From positions 1,240,001 to 1,304,000 of the forward strand of contig OZ247498.1 of assembly GCA_965233675.1 (NCBI GenBank): 64,000 bases of DNA, written 5' to 3'. The first letter of the stretch is position 1; each line of letters begins with the position of its first letter. Made by a program: the position numbers and the translations under genes. Below are positions 1 to 9,185 of this stretch, piece after piece. The notes beneath the pieces are model-generated. The model had not been told where the DNA came from and searched no databases. It saw nothing but the letters and a program-made list of their open reading frames with translations. Origin of the DNA: SZUA-309 sp965233675. Its GTDB lineage: Bacteria > Pseudomonadota > Gammaproteobacteria > Pseudomonadales > Azotimanducaceae.

Positions 1-492
1 CACGTAGGAGAGGCATACGACAAAAATAGTTGGCCTGTGGCTGTGTGTGAATTCATTCCTTGTGTTGCGTTGATGTTTCGAGCAAAAGCGTTGGTGCAAT
101 CTGGATTGTTTGATGAGTCCTTCGGCACTTGTTGGGAAGACTATGACTTGTGTCTACGACTGAGAGACGCAGGTTGGAAGTATTTTGCGGTTGGGAATGC
201 GACAGCCGTGCATATTGGTAGCCACACCACTGGACGTATATCTCCATACATTGTGTATCACGATACCCGCAACCGGCTGACATGCATTGGACGTCATGCG
301 GGCAAGGGGGCTGTGCGACGTCACTTCGTGCACTACGTGCGGTCGTTTAAAAACACCGTCACGCAATACGGATTCTTCAACTGGTCTTGTCACCTAGCCT
401 TCATCAAAGCCTTTTGGCACTACCTCATAAAAGTACAAGGGGAAGAGAGTCGAAGCAAAACCCGTAGTGGGATACCTGGACTTGGTTCATAG
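1..492 (+). CDS. Glycosyltransferase family 2, C-terminal part (partial)
   Basis: The reading frame is open from the first base of the window, so the start lies outside it; 163 codons remain before the stop at 490-492. The visible part is the C-terminal half of a GT-A fold, family 2 transferase of the rhamnosyltransferase type. The stretch 'GLFDESFGTCWEDYDLCLRLRDAG' region (about residues 40-65) contains the conserved ED-x-DLC-x-R acceptor/catalytic-base block of these enzymes, followed by a basic C-terminal segment. It should add one sugar to a lipid-linked exopolysaccharide repeat unit on the cytoplasmic side. It is the first gene of a long rightward polysaccharide cluster. The sugar and linkage cannot be read from sequence. 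Confidence 0.85.
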   Translation, partial: HVGEAYDKNSWPVAVCEFIPCVALMFRAKALVQSGLFDESFGTCWEDYDLCLRLRDAGWKYFAVGNATAVHIGSHTTGRISPYIVYHDTRNRLTCIGRHAGKGAVRRHFVHYVRSFKNTVTQYGFFNWSCHLAFIKAFWHYLIKVQGEESRSKTRSGIPGLGS

Positions 493-552
493 TCAAAACA
501 TAATCGGCTATCGCAGAATTGCCTGTTTACGATCCTATCTGCTGAGTAGACC

Positions 553-2142
553 TTGAGCGCCGAATTGACCATAGAAGAAGCGGCCGTTGGTCAGTGGGAT
601 GTTGTCATCGTCGGTGCTGGTATGGGCGGCGGTGCGGTTGCCTACGAACTGGCACATCGCGGGTTCAACGTTCTCATTGTCGAAAAAGGCTTTGCGTCTC
701 TGGAACAGGATAAGTCCGGCACTGTATCTTCTTCGGAGAATCCAGACGCCCGTCTACGGCACGGGTATTGGCCTACTAGACTGGCTACTGAGATTGACAA
801 CAAGGCCAGCCAGATATGGCCGGCCTTGGGCTGTGGATTTGGTGGCTCAACATCGCTCTACGCGGCGGCACTAAGTCGACTCGAACCGATGGATTTCCAT
901 GAGCGAAACCTACCCGATGGCGGCAAAGCGGGTTGGCCTTTTAGTTATGAGGATTTAGAACCCTATTACTTGAAGGCAGAACAACTGTTTTCGGTGTGCG
1001 GGACGAAAGATCCGAGAATGCTCAGCGCCAATTATTCACTGCATAATCCGCCAGCGATGGATGCTCGCGATCGATATTTTTTTACAAAGTTCAAAGAAGC
1101 GGGATTGAACCCATACCGGCTGCATAATGCGATTGGGTATGAATCTGGTTGTACCGAGTGTGCTGGGACGATTTGTATCAGTGATTGCAAAGGAAGTGCA
1201 GCAAATCGGTTGATTAAGCCGGCGGCTAAGACTGGGCAACTGAGTTTTGTGGAGAAGACTCAGGCGATAAAGATTGAAGCAGACAGCCAACGCGTCACGC
1301 ATATATTAATGCAACAGGGCAGTGTTGAGCGGAAGGTGAAGGCAAAAGTATTCGTGCTTGCGGCTGGAGCACTTGCCACACCAGCGCTGCTGCTGAGTTC
1401 AAAAAGCGACCTTTGGCCTAATGGGGTGGCGAATGAGAATGACGTCGTCGGCAGAAATCTGATGTTTCACGCATCCGATTTTGTCGCGGTATGGCCTAGA
1501 GCAAAAGCAAATAGAAGTGGCCCCAACAGGACAATTGCTTTGCGTGATTTCTACGAGGTTGATGGGGTGAGGCTGGGAGAGTTCCAGTCGATGGGTTTAA
1601 CGGCAGGTTATGCGGAGATATTGACTTTCCTGCATCACGCTTTTGATAGTGGCCCATTTAGAAGGATGGGATTGCTCAGACAGTTCCTAAGAGTGCCAGC
1701 GTATCTCGGTTCCAAGATGTTCAGCGAAGCAAGCATATTCAGTACGATTATCGAGGATCTGCCGTACACGCATAACAGGGTGCTAGCAGATTCGAACCAA
1801 CCGTCTGGATTTCAAGTCAAATACAATATTTCGGATGAACTCCGTAATCGAGTCTACACTATGAGACGATTGCTGAAAGAACGACTGGCAGGAGTCTATA
1901 GCATCGTTGTAAACAGGGATGTGACGCTCAATTTTGGCCACGCCTGTGGGACCTGCCGAGCTGGATTGAACCCAGAATCCAGTGTTGTAGATGAATATGG
2001 TCGATGTCATGGAATTGGCAATCTATACATCGCTGATGGGTCAATCATGCCGACAAGCGGTGGCACGAACCCGAGTTTAACAATTGCCGCGAGCGCGCTA
2101 AGGATTGGGAACAAAATCGCTGAGGTAATCGATCAGAGTTGA
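553..2142 (+). CDS. GMC-family FAD-dependent oxidoreductase
   Basis: A 529-residue flavoprotein of the glucose-methanol-choline oxidoreductase family. The FAD dinucleotide-binding motif GAGMGGG is at residues 21-27, followed by a VEKG strand end near residue 44. The conserved C-terminal block 'IADGSIMPTSGGTNPSLTI' near residue 500 is the FAD/substrate end of the family. Such enzymes oxidise an alcohol or sugar hydroxyl to a carbonyl. The start is TTG; a stop codon lies two codons upstream (547-549) and no ATG precedes the FAD motif, so TTG 553 is the best choice. It lies between a glycosyltransferase and an opposing SDR gene in the polysaccharide locus, so a nucleotide-sugar or glycan substrate is a reasonable guess but not shown. 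Confidence 0.85.
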   Translation: MSAELTIEEAAVGQWDVVIVGAGMGGGAVAYELAHRGFNVLIVEKGFASLEQDKSGTVSSSENPDARLRHGYWPTRLATEIDNKASQIWPALGCGFGGSTSLYAAALSRLEPMDFHERNLPDGGKAGWPFSYEDLEPYYLKAEQLFSVCGTKDPRMLSANYSLHNPPAMDARDRYFFTKFKEAGLNPYRLHNAIGYESGCTECAGTICISDCKGSAANRLIKPAAKTGQLSFVEKTQAIKIEADSQRVTHILMQQGSVERKVKAKVFVLAAGALATPALLLSSKSDLWPNGVANENDVVGRNLMFHASDFVAVWPRAKANRSGPNRTIALRDFYEVDGVRLGEFQSMGLTAGYAEILTFLHHAFDSGPFRRMGLLRQFLRVPAYLGSKMFSEASIFSTIIEDLPYTHNRVLADSNQPSGFQVKYNISDELRNRVYTMRRLLKERLAGVYSIVVNRDVTLNFGHACGTCRAGLNPESSVVDEYGRCHGIGNLYIADGSIMPTSGGTNPSLTIAASALRIGNKIAEVIDQS

Positions 2143-2162
2143 AACGATAGCCTGCTTGACTA

Positions 2163-2906
2163 CTACCGCCAGAAAAAGAGTCTGTCCTTGATTCTGCTTC
2201 TGAGTCCTTTGGGCGGAAACCATTCTTTGTCGTTCTCAAAGATAGTGTTTTTGCTGGAAGCGTTTGATTGGACCATCTGTATTGCCCACTGGGCGGACTG
2301 TGCCGGATCTATTCCAGTGAAGTCGCTCATTTGTGTGTTTAGGTGACCTGGTATCCACTCATGGACTTCGATATCCAGATTGAGGTGCGCAATGTCTTTA
2401 GCTATGGATTTCGTTAGTGCATGCAGTCCGCCCTTGGACGCCGCGTAAGCTGAACTACGAGGCGCAGGGTCGAGATCAGCCCAGCTGCCTATGTTATAGA
2501 TTCTCCCGTACCCGCTTTCTATCATATGAGGAAGGACTGCCTTGCAGCAGATAGCTGGCCCGCCAAGATTGATCATGGTCGCAGTTAGCCAGTCTGTTAT
2601 ATTTTCGTCTAGGAAGTTGACCTTTGGGTAGACGGCAGCATTGTTGAAGAGAACGTCGATACCGCCAGTTCTTTCCACAGTCTCGTCTATCACATGCTGC
2701 AGTGTCAGATGGTCAGTGACGTCGAGTGCATGACATATCAATCTACCCTGATGTTTTGCGGATAGTGGCTCTAAAGATTCTATCGAGCGGGAGATTGCGA
2801 TGACTTGAGCATTCTTCTGGGCGAACGCTTCGGACAGAGCATAGCCAAGACCCTTTCCTGCTCCGGTGATAACTACAGTCTTGTCTCGAAATTCAAATGT
2901 ACTCAT
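2163..2906 (-). CDS. SDR-family NAD(P)-dependent oxidoreductase
   Basis: A 247-residue classical short-chain dehydrogenase/reductase. The cofactor motif TGAGKGLG is at residues 14-21, the NNAA motif is in the middle, and the catalytic YAASK motif lies near residue 152 with the expected upstream Ser-Ser. Length and motif spacing are normal. It is on the strand opposite to its neighbours, converging with the GMC oxidoreductase 20 bp away. A paired sugar oxidation/reduction with that enzyme would fit, but this is inference from proximity. The substrate is unknown. Confidence 0.85.
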   Translation of the reverse strand: MSTFEFRDKTVVITGAGKGLGYALSEAFAQKNAQVIAISRSIESLEPLSAKHQGRLICHALDVTDHLTLQHVIDETVERTGGIDVLFNNAAVYPKVNFLDENITDWLTATMINLGGPAICCKAVLPHMIESGYGRIYNIGSWADLDPAPRSSAYAASKGGLHALTKSIAKDIAHLNLDIEVHEWIPGHLNTQMSDFTGIDPAQSAQWAIQMVQSNASSKNTIFENDKEWFPPKGLRSRIKDRLFFWR

Positions 2907-3097
2907 TTGACCTATGTTACTGGCAATTCAACCGAGGCAGGTACGAATACACTCAGAGTTGTTGTGCAGTAGATGTAAGGGCACCCCAGCCATTTTGCGT
3001 TTTTACCAGTCACATCGGGCTGACAAATAGGCACTCATATTCAATACAGAGTAAAGCGCCTCAGAAGCTATACTTCGCATCCTAGCGCCGGATCTAT

Positions 3098-4489
3098 ATG
3101 GCTTTTGACGTGATTGAACAACGCATATCTGCAGTAGTGCGCGTGGCACTGTTAGCCATAGGGCTCGGGCTCACTTTGTGGGCTCTTTCGGATGACTATC
3201 TAATTGGAGGCGGGCCAGGGTTCGGTTTTTTTCAAGCAAGCGTATTCGTAATTGGCCTCAGTGCAATCGGTGCGGTCTTTTTGCCGGCGACGATAAGAGC
3301 TTCGGCGCTAGCAGGATATGTTTCGCTGTTTTTTGGCCTCGCAATCGTAGAAGTTGCACTTGGGGTTTTCTTGTCCCCTCGTTTGGTATCGATATATGAG
3401 CTGGATTCAGACTATCTGTACAAGTTCAAGCCAGGTGCCCGGAGCGAATACATGCATCTCCCGGAAAACGGGGGGGAGCGGCATGTATACAACATAAATC
3501 AAAACGGTTTTCGAGGAGAGGAATTCAGAGATCCGCCCGGCAATCCGCGGATAGTCATATATGGCGATTCTTTTGTACATGCGGAGTTTTCTACCTTAGA
3601 GAACACGTATCCAAAAAAACTTGAAGCAAGTCTAGTCTCAGCTGGATATGCGAGTACGGAAGTGATCAATGCCGGGGTTGCAGGCTATGGGCCCGACCAA
3701 ATACTGCTTCGGATATCAGACGAACTGGCGCTTATGCAACCCGATTTGCTGATCATTTCCATCTTCTCTGGCAATGACTTTGGCGATCTGGTTCGTAATA
3801 AGTTGTTCCGCTTAGGCAGCGACCATGAACTGGTGCTTAATCCATTTTCTTTTGATCCAACCATCGAGTTCCAGGCAACGTTAGCGGAGCGTGAACTATT
3901 GTTAAGGAAAGCCCTTCGCAATATTCGAGACCTTTTATATAAATCGTTGAGTGAAGAAACTGTCCGCGAGGATGGAATTCCGGATGCGTTGCGTCAACAC
4001 GTACAAGAGTATGAAGAATTCGTGCTGCTAGGGAACAATCTGGTACACGAACTCAGGTCGGATCCGTATTCTGCGGATATTGCGCTAACACCGGACAGCG
4101 AATCTGCGCAATACAAAATCCAACTGATGGAGGCGGTTATGTCTGCGATAAAGTTTCAAGCAGACTCACAAGAGATACCCATAGCATTTCTCTTGATACC
4201 GCATCCGATTGACGTAGTGGGCGGGGATCATGCTTCGGGGAAAATCGATATAGCCGAGTACCCGAATTATTTGCCAGATCGGCTAACCGATGAGTTGTTT
4301 GCAATCTGCACGAGGCAGAGATTGCATTGTCTCAACCTCATGGATGAATTTCGTGCTAAGGGAGGTGCTTCGCTGTTCCTGAAGGGGGGAGATGATCACT
4401 GGAACGATCACGGGCAAGAAGTGGCGGCAGAAGCAACTGCTCAATTTGTCCTTAGTGAAAATCTTTTTCCACCAGATTCAGGTATGTAG
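3098..4489 (+). CDS. Membrane-anchored SGNH-hydrolase-like protein
   Basis: A 463-residue protein. Three hydrophobic segments lie in the first ~100 residues and a periplasmic SGNH-hydrolase-like domain follows. The nucleophile block GDSF is near residue 155, a Gly block 'GVAGYGPDQ' and a 'GND' block follow, and the terminal Asp/His block is 'DDHWNDHG' near residue 432, so the full catalytic set seems present. This family includes AlgX/AlgJ-type O-acetyltransferases and glycan esterases. In an exopolysaccharide locus it most likely adds or removes O-acyl groups in the periplasm. The next gene starts 15 bp downstream, suggesting one transcript with the chain-length gene. A second SGNH gene lies at 7712. 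Confidence 0.75.
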   Translation: MAFDVIEQRISAVVRVALLAIGLGLTLWALSDDYLIGGGPGFGFFQASVFVIGLSAIGAVFLPATIRASALAGYVSLFFGLAIVEVALGVFLSPRLVSIYELDSDYLYKFKPGARSEYMHLPENGGERHVYNINQNGFRGEEFRDPPGNPRIVIYGDSFVHAEFSTLENTYPKKLEASLVSAGYASTEVINAGVAGYGPDQILLRISDELALMQPDLLIISIFSGNDFGDLVRNKLFRLGSDHELVLNPFSFDPTIEFQATLAERELLLRKALRNIRDLLYKSLSEETVREDGIPDALRQHVQEYEEFVLLGNNLVHELRSDPYSADIALTPDSESAQYKIQLMEAVMSAIKFQADSQEIPIAFLLIPHPIDVVGGDHASGKIDIAEYPNYLPDRLTDELFAICTRQRLHCLNLMDEFRAKGGASLFLKGGDDHWNDHGQEVAAEATAQFVLSENLFPPDSGM

Positions 4490-4504
4490 TGAAGGGGCTA
4501 TTTT

Positions 4505-6067
4505 ATGGATGACATACTGCTGGAAATTCGTCGCCTGTCGAGAATGATCTGGCGACATCGCTGGATTGGATTGCTAGTCGGATGGTCGGTAGGAGCCCTG
4601 GGTGTACTCATGGTTTTCGTGCAACAGGACGTATACGAAGCAACTGCTCGCGTTTATGTAGATACAACGTCGCAGCTTAGACTGCTTCTAGATGATCAGA
4701 TTGTCGAAACTGACGTTGAGGATCAGCTCAGATTCGTACGTCAGGCGTTGTTGGGAACACCTCTGCTCTTAAGAGTAGCTAGAGAGACTGGACTCATAGA
4801 TGGCGCAGATACTCAAGACCAGCAATTGGCGGCAATCACGACACTTTCGGCGCGTATTCAGATTGTAAGTAGCGCTGAGCTAAACCCGTCACCTTGGAAT
4901 GCAAGGCGAGTGGATGACACCTACTTGATACGCTATCAACACAATGATCGTGAGACTGCAATTGCAGTTGTTAGTAAATTGTTGGATATCTTCGTCGAAG
5001 ATACTCTCGGCGCGAAAAGATCGAGTTCTAGGACAGCGGGGCAGTTCTTGAAGAGTCAGCTGAGTGAATATGAATCTCGGCTTCAAGCCGCCGAAGCGGC
5101 ACTGGCTCAGTTCAATCGCGAAAATTATGATCGACTGCCGAGTTTACAGGGCGGCTACTTCCAGAGTATGCAGATCGCCAGAGAGGAACTAGATCAAGCC
5201 CGACAGGAGTTCGAACTTGCTGAGTCACGCTTGAACAGTATCGAAAGCCAGCTTCGCGGTGAGTCCCCCAGGGTAACCGCTTCTGGCGAACTAGATCCTA
5301 ATAGCCTCGAAGCACGGATACTCGATACCGAGCGTCGCCTACAAGATCTGAAGTTGAGATATACGGATCAGCATCCTGACGTTTCAGCTCTGGTCGAGAC
5401 TCTTGAGATTCTCCGTGACCAGTGGGATAGGCGCGAAGCGGCAGGTGGTGATCGATTGGGATCGATTAGCAATCCTGTATTTCAAGCTTTGCAGATTTCC
5501 AGGAATGAAGCTGAATCAGAGGTACAAGCACTGCGTGCGGTGGTGGTGCAGCGACAAAAGCGGGTATCAGAACTTCAAGGATTGATCAACGAGATGCCAG
5601 AGGTAGAAGCCGAACTGGCTAGACTGAATCGTGACTATGATGTGGTGCATTCACGGTATCAATCTCTATTAGATAGTCTGGAGAGAGAAAAACTAAGTCG
5701 TGAAGTGTTGGAAGCGGAAGAGGTGGAGTTCCGAGTTATCGATCCGCCACGTGCAGACTTCGATCCTGTCGCGCCGCAACGTGAACTGTTGTTGCTTGCG
5801 CTTCTGGTGTTCAGTACGGGGGCTGGAGTGGCGGTGGCTTACGGCATTGGGCAACTACGCCCCGTTATTGATTCAGCATCTTCATTGGAACAATTTTCAG
5901 GATTGAGTGTGATTGGAACAATCGGGTTGCAATCAACCCATGGGGACGACGTGCTACTCAGGGATTCTACAGCACTGTTTGTAGCTGGCGCAGGATTGCT
6001 TATCGTTGTTTTGCTGGCCATGACCCTGCTGGAAATCGTTGGTCCAGGATTGCGAGGGCTATTTTGA
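4505..6067 (+). CDS. Polysaccharide chain-length determinant (Wzz/GNVR, XrtA-like)
   Basis: A 520-residue Wzz-type polysaccharide co-polymerase. An N-terminal transmembrane segment is near residues 20-40. The Wzz domain follows (YEATARVYVDT), then a long coiled-coil region (about 180-400), a proline-rich pre-membrane segment 'DPPRADFDPVAPQR' near residue 415, and C-terminal transmembrane segments near 430 and 495. The layout and motifs are like the XrtA (PEP-CTERM) system chain-length proteins. No tyrosine kinase domain is fused. It would sit in the inner membrane and set polymer length with the membrane protein encoded next (6232). No exosortase or PEP-CTERM substrate is visible in this window. 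Confidence 0.85.
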   Translation: MDDILLEIRRLSRMIWRHRWIGLLVGWSVGALGVLMVFVQQDVYEATARVYVDTTSQLRLLLDDQIVETDVEDQLRFVRQALLGTPLLLRVARETGLIDGADTQDQQLAAITTLSARIQIVSSAELNPSPWNARRVDDTYLIRYQHNDRETAIAVVSKLLDIFVEDTLGAKRSSSRTAGQFLKSQLSEYESRLQAAEAALAQFNRENYDRLPSLQGGYFQSMQIAREELDQARQEFELAESRLNSIESQLRGESPRVTASGELDPNSLEARILDTERRLQDLKLRYTDQHPDVSALVETLEILRDQWDRREAAGGDRLGSISNPVFQALQISRNEAESEVQALRAVVVQRQKRVSELQGLINEMPEVEAELARLNRDYDVVHSRYQSLLDSLEREKLSREVLEAEEVEFRVIDPPRADFDPVAPQRELLLLALLVFSTGAGVAVAYGIGQLRPVIDSASSLEQFSGLSVIGTIGLQSTHGDDVLLRDSTALFVAGAGLLIVVLLAMTLLEIVGPGLRGLF

Positions 6068-6231
6068 GTTTGCCTAGGCTTTCTGTACTTGGGTATTTAT
6101 GTGGTAGTTCTACTAAGGACGGAATAGGTGGCGGGCGTTTTCTATCCCGTAAACGCCGGAATTTTGAGTGATCGGACTCCACGCTGCGCTGCCTTTTATA
6201 GAACACTGTCATAGATCGCTGATCGAATGGA

Positions 6232-7719
6232 GTGCTGCAGGGGGTTTTCCTGGCGCTCATTGGATACGGAATGAGTGATCCACGTGCTCTAATTGCCTAC
6301 TTGTTATTTTTCCCTTTGGCGATTGTGCTGATTAAACGTTACTCGCGAGCCAAAGGCGTAGCAATCGCGGTAGTTGCTGGTTCTTGTTTTCTGCCGGAAG
6401 GCTTGTTGTTTTCGGCGCCTGGCCTGTTAATCGACAAAGAGCGTGTCACGTACCTTGCGGTACTCATCGGCATGCTGTTTGTTCATCGAAAGACCTTTAT
6501 TGCTTCGAAACCTGGATTCGGCCTTGAATTACTAATGCTTCCACTAGTCTTGTGCGGTCTAGGTACGCTTGCGATCAACCCTAATCCCCTTGTGAACGAT
6601 GGAGCAATACAGAGCGGACTCAGTATACGTTGGTGGTTCGGGCAGGCGTTGTCTGATGTGCTCACGCTGGCTCTTCCGTATTTGATAGGCCGTACGATGT
6701 TCCGGAGTATTGACGATTTAAGCGTGCTCATACGAATCGTGGTCGCCGCAGGTTTAGTCTATTTTTTCATGATCGTTATTGAACACGTCATGGCTATTCC
6801 GTTCAGAATCTTCCAATTCAGTTACTACATCTATGGCGTAGAGGTGATAACTGCTTTTCGTTGGGGACTAACTATGCCAAGGGTGTTCATGGAAAGCGGA
6901 CATGCCCTTGGGACTTTTATGGCTGTGTGTTTGGTTTTGGCTGTAGGCCTAGGCAGAGCTGGAGACGGGAGTCCGATCTTTGGTTTTAGAAAAAAATCTC
7001 CCATGATTTTGATTGGTCTTCTCGGAACGCTAAACGTTGGAGGATGTGTAACTGGGATTGTGATGTCTACCATCGTGCGGATACTTCGGCCACAAAGAAT
7101 TCTATTGGCGGCAGCGTCACTTGCTCTTTTTTGCTGTATTTATCCTGCTCTCCGCATGGCCGACATATTTCCTCGCGAGTTGGTGGTGGATTTTGCCGCT
7201 CAGTATGATGCGGAACGAGCTCGATCTCTGAACGGGCGCTTCATAGAAGAAGACTTTGTGCTCGGAAACCTGGGTGACCGCCTTTGGTTTGGCTGGGGCC
7301 ACTTCTCCCGTATACCTGGTGCCGGCACCTTTTATGGAGATGGTGGAGAGGCAGGTCTCGATGCCTGGTGGGTCATAAACACTGGAATGAGTGGCCTCGC
7401 AGGTACGTTGCTCGCTTACATGTTTATGGCTGTGCCGGCAGTCGTATGCTGGAGGAGGGCCAAGCACTACAGAACCGAAGCAGCGATGATACTGGTGGGT
7501 GCTGTGATTGGTTGTATATCCATTCGAATGGTAGATCTATTGGTAAACGGGTGGTGGAATTGCCTCCCTGTATTTCTTGCGGGGGCGTTGATGGGGGCTA
7601 CTGCACTTCGGTCGTCGCATTCGAGTCTTCGAGGAGTGCCCGCGCGACAACGGACCACCGCTCAGAGGTCCGTAGACAGAGCAGGTGTATCAACGGCAGG
7701 GAAAAGCGCTGGTGTCTAA
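6232..7719 (+). CDS. O-antigen polymerase/ligase-like multispan membrane protein
   Basis: A 495-residue protein with about ten or more hydrophobic segments and a large periplasmic loop near residues 320-375 (the region containing 'NGRFIEEDFVLGNLGDRLWFGWG'), typical of Wzy polymerases and WaaL/O-antigen-ligase-family proteins. It follows the chain-length gene, as polymerases often do, so it probably polymerises or ligates the repeat unit. The start is uncertain: GTG 6232 gives the longest frame, while ATG 6271 removes 13 residues and gives a cleaner membrane-protein N-terminus. The last ~30 residues are basic and Ser/Arg/Thr-rich and overlap the start of the next gene. Confidence 0.75.
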   Translation: MLQGVFLALIGYGMSDPRALIAYLLFFPLAIVLIKRYSRAKGVAIAVVAGSCFLPEGLLFSAPGLLIDKERVTYLAVLIGMLFVHRKTFIASKPGFGLELLMLPLVLCGLGTLAINPNPLVNDGAIQSGLSIRWWFGQALSDVLTLALPYLIGRTMFRSIDDLSVLIRIVVAAGLVYFFMIVIEHVMAIPFRIFQFSYYIYGVEVITAFRWGLTMPRVFMESGHALGTFMAVCLVLAVGLGRAGDGSPIFGFRKKSPMILIGLLGTLNVGGCVTGIVMSTIVRILRPQRILLAAASLALFCCIYPALRMADIFPRELVVDFAAQYDAERARSLNGRFIEEDFVLGNLGDRLWFGWGHFSRIPGAGTFYGDGGEAGLDAWWVINTGMSGLAGTLLAYMFMAVPAVVCWRRAKHYRTEAAMILVGAVIGCISIRMVDLLVNGWWNCLPVFLAGALMGATALRSSHSSLRGVPARQRTTAQRSVDRAGVSTAGKSAGV

Positions 7720-8848
7720 AATAGTCAATATTCTACTGATTGCGATAGCTACAATAATTGCAGTTGTGTTGGCGGAAGGTGCCGCACGCCTCTTCCTGGA
7801 CCCCGTGGACTTTCTACTCCCGGAGATGGAGGTTCATTCTGCACTGAATCATCGAATTAGAGCTAATTCCGCAGGTCACGACATGTTGGGGTTTCGTAAT
7901 TCGCGAGTAGCAAAAGAAGCTCCTATCGTCGCCATCGGTGACTCCATGACCTACGGAGTCGCAGCTTCGCATAATGGTTCTTGGCCTCGTCAGCTTGAGC
8001 GAAAACTCGACGAGAAGGTGTATAACATGGCGCTTGGTGGATATGGGCCGATTCACTATCTGTATTTGCTGAAGGAGCTAGCAATACCTATGAATCCAAA
8101 AAAGGTCGTTCTAGGCTTTTTTGTCGGCAATGATCTTATGGATTCCTATAATCTGGTGTATAGCAATGAGTACTGGAAGCATTTGAGAGGAGGTGACAGT
8201 GGCGAAACTGTGGCGCCAAGTGATCTGATTAGCATTGATCCAGCGGCCGGTAAAAGATTCGCCAATATTCGTGCCTGGTTAGCACAAAAAAGCATCTTGT
8301 ACCGACTGGTTACGCAGTCCATCCTCGCAAATCCGGTTCGTCGATTGGAAGCCAAGGCTCTGAATTCAGGCCTTATCGAAGTGCAGGTGCCTGGAGGAGT
8401 TACCTATTTATCCCCAGAAACGCGTTGGCCAGCCATCAACCTTTCAGATTCAAAAGTTCGTGAAGGGCTGGAACTTAGTCTGTGGGCGCTCCTAGAAATA
8501 TCGCGTCTTTGCGAACAAGCAGATATAGAGCTGCTCGTAATTCTGATTCCGACAAAAGAAAGCGTATACCGTGATCTTGTACAGGAGCAGGCTATTGATT
8601 TGGCGGGATCATCGTATGACGCACTTCTGAGTTCTGAAGACTTGGTGCTGGCCCGAATAGTCGAAGTGTTTGAGCAAAATGGGATTGCTTATCAAGACCT
8701 TTTCGAGCCTCTTCAGGAGGGGGTTCGTGAGCAGATGATCTATCCGGAAAACGATGGACACCCTAATGTGAAGGGGTATGAAATCATCGCAGGGGAGGTC
8801 GCAGAGATTATCAAGTCGGCGGCGATGCCTGTTTCTGCAAACTATTAA
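7712..8848 (+). CDS. SGNH-hydrolase-like protein with N-terminal membrane anchor
   Basis: A 378-residue protein starting at GTG 7712, which overlaps the upstream gene by 8 bp; GTG 7685 in the same frame would add 9 residues. Residues ~3-25 form a signal anchor. The SGNH blocks follow: GDSMTYG near residue 76, 'ALGGYGPIHY' near 110, 'GND' near 140, and Asp/His block 'NDGHPNVKG' near 347. It is therefore an apparently active periplasmic esterase or acyltransferase, distinct from the one at 3098. It belongs with the polymerase gene by overlap. Tailoring of the polymer by O-acylation or deacylation is inferred from context. Confidence 0.75.
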   Translation: MSKIVNILLIAIATIIAVVLAEGAARLFLDPVDFLLPEMEVHSALNHRIRANSAGHDMLGFRNSRVAKEAPIVAIGDSMTYGVAASHNGSWPRQLERKLDEKVYNMALGGYGPIHYLYLLKELAIPMNPKKVVLGFFVGNDLMDSYNLVYSNEYWKHLRGGDSGETVAPSDLISIDPAAGKRFANIRAWLAQKSILYRLVTQSILANPVRRLEAKALNSGLIEVQVPGGVTYLSPETRWPAINLSDSKVREGLELSLWALLEISRLCEQADIELLVILIPTKESVYRDLVQEQAIDLAGSSYDALLSSEDLVLARIVEVFEQNGIAYQDLFEPLQEGVREQMIYPENDGHPNVKGYEIIAGEVAEIIKSAAMPVSANY

Positions 8849-9185
8849 CGGTTTGAATAGACCGAGGGTGATAGGCTGATTGCTTCTTCAGCTAGGCTAC
8901 AGCTAATAACTCGGCTGAAGAAGCTGTGCGGTAGGTATCGAGCCTTGATGATCTGTCGCCCTTAAGCCAGCTGAGTGCCTTCGGGACCTGCGTCATGTTC
9001 AGAATGGTTTCTGAGACATGGACGAGTGTGGCGATAATTGCCCTAGCCGCGGCGCTTCCTGTCGAGCTGTGCTTTTGGGAGCGTCTTTGTTGGAGACAGA
9101 CCTTTGTATGGAGATATGGGCCTGGTCTCTCTATTCACAGTGGGAAAGCTACTGTTGTCTTAACTGAGCAGGTTTTATCTAGAGT
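8849..9185. other. Intergenic region with an inverted repeat
   Basis: There is no convincing gene in these 337 bp. It contains a perfect 11-bp inverted repeat (8882-8892 and 8914-8924) with a 21-base spacer, 33 bp after the upstream stop. An open frame from 8995 runs over the start of the asparagine synthase gene but has no recognisable features. The region probably holds the promoter for the asnB-like gene. Confidence 0.5.
8882..8924. repeat. 11-bp perfect inverted repeat
   Basis: Arms GCTTCTTCAGC (8882-8892) and GCTGAAGAAGC (8914-8924) are exact reverse complements with a 21-base spacer. No T-run follows, so a standard intrinsic terminator is unlikely. A protein-binding operator or an RNA stem after the SGNH gene are the alternatives. 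Confidence 0.5.
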
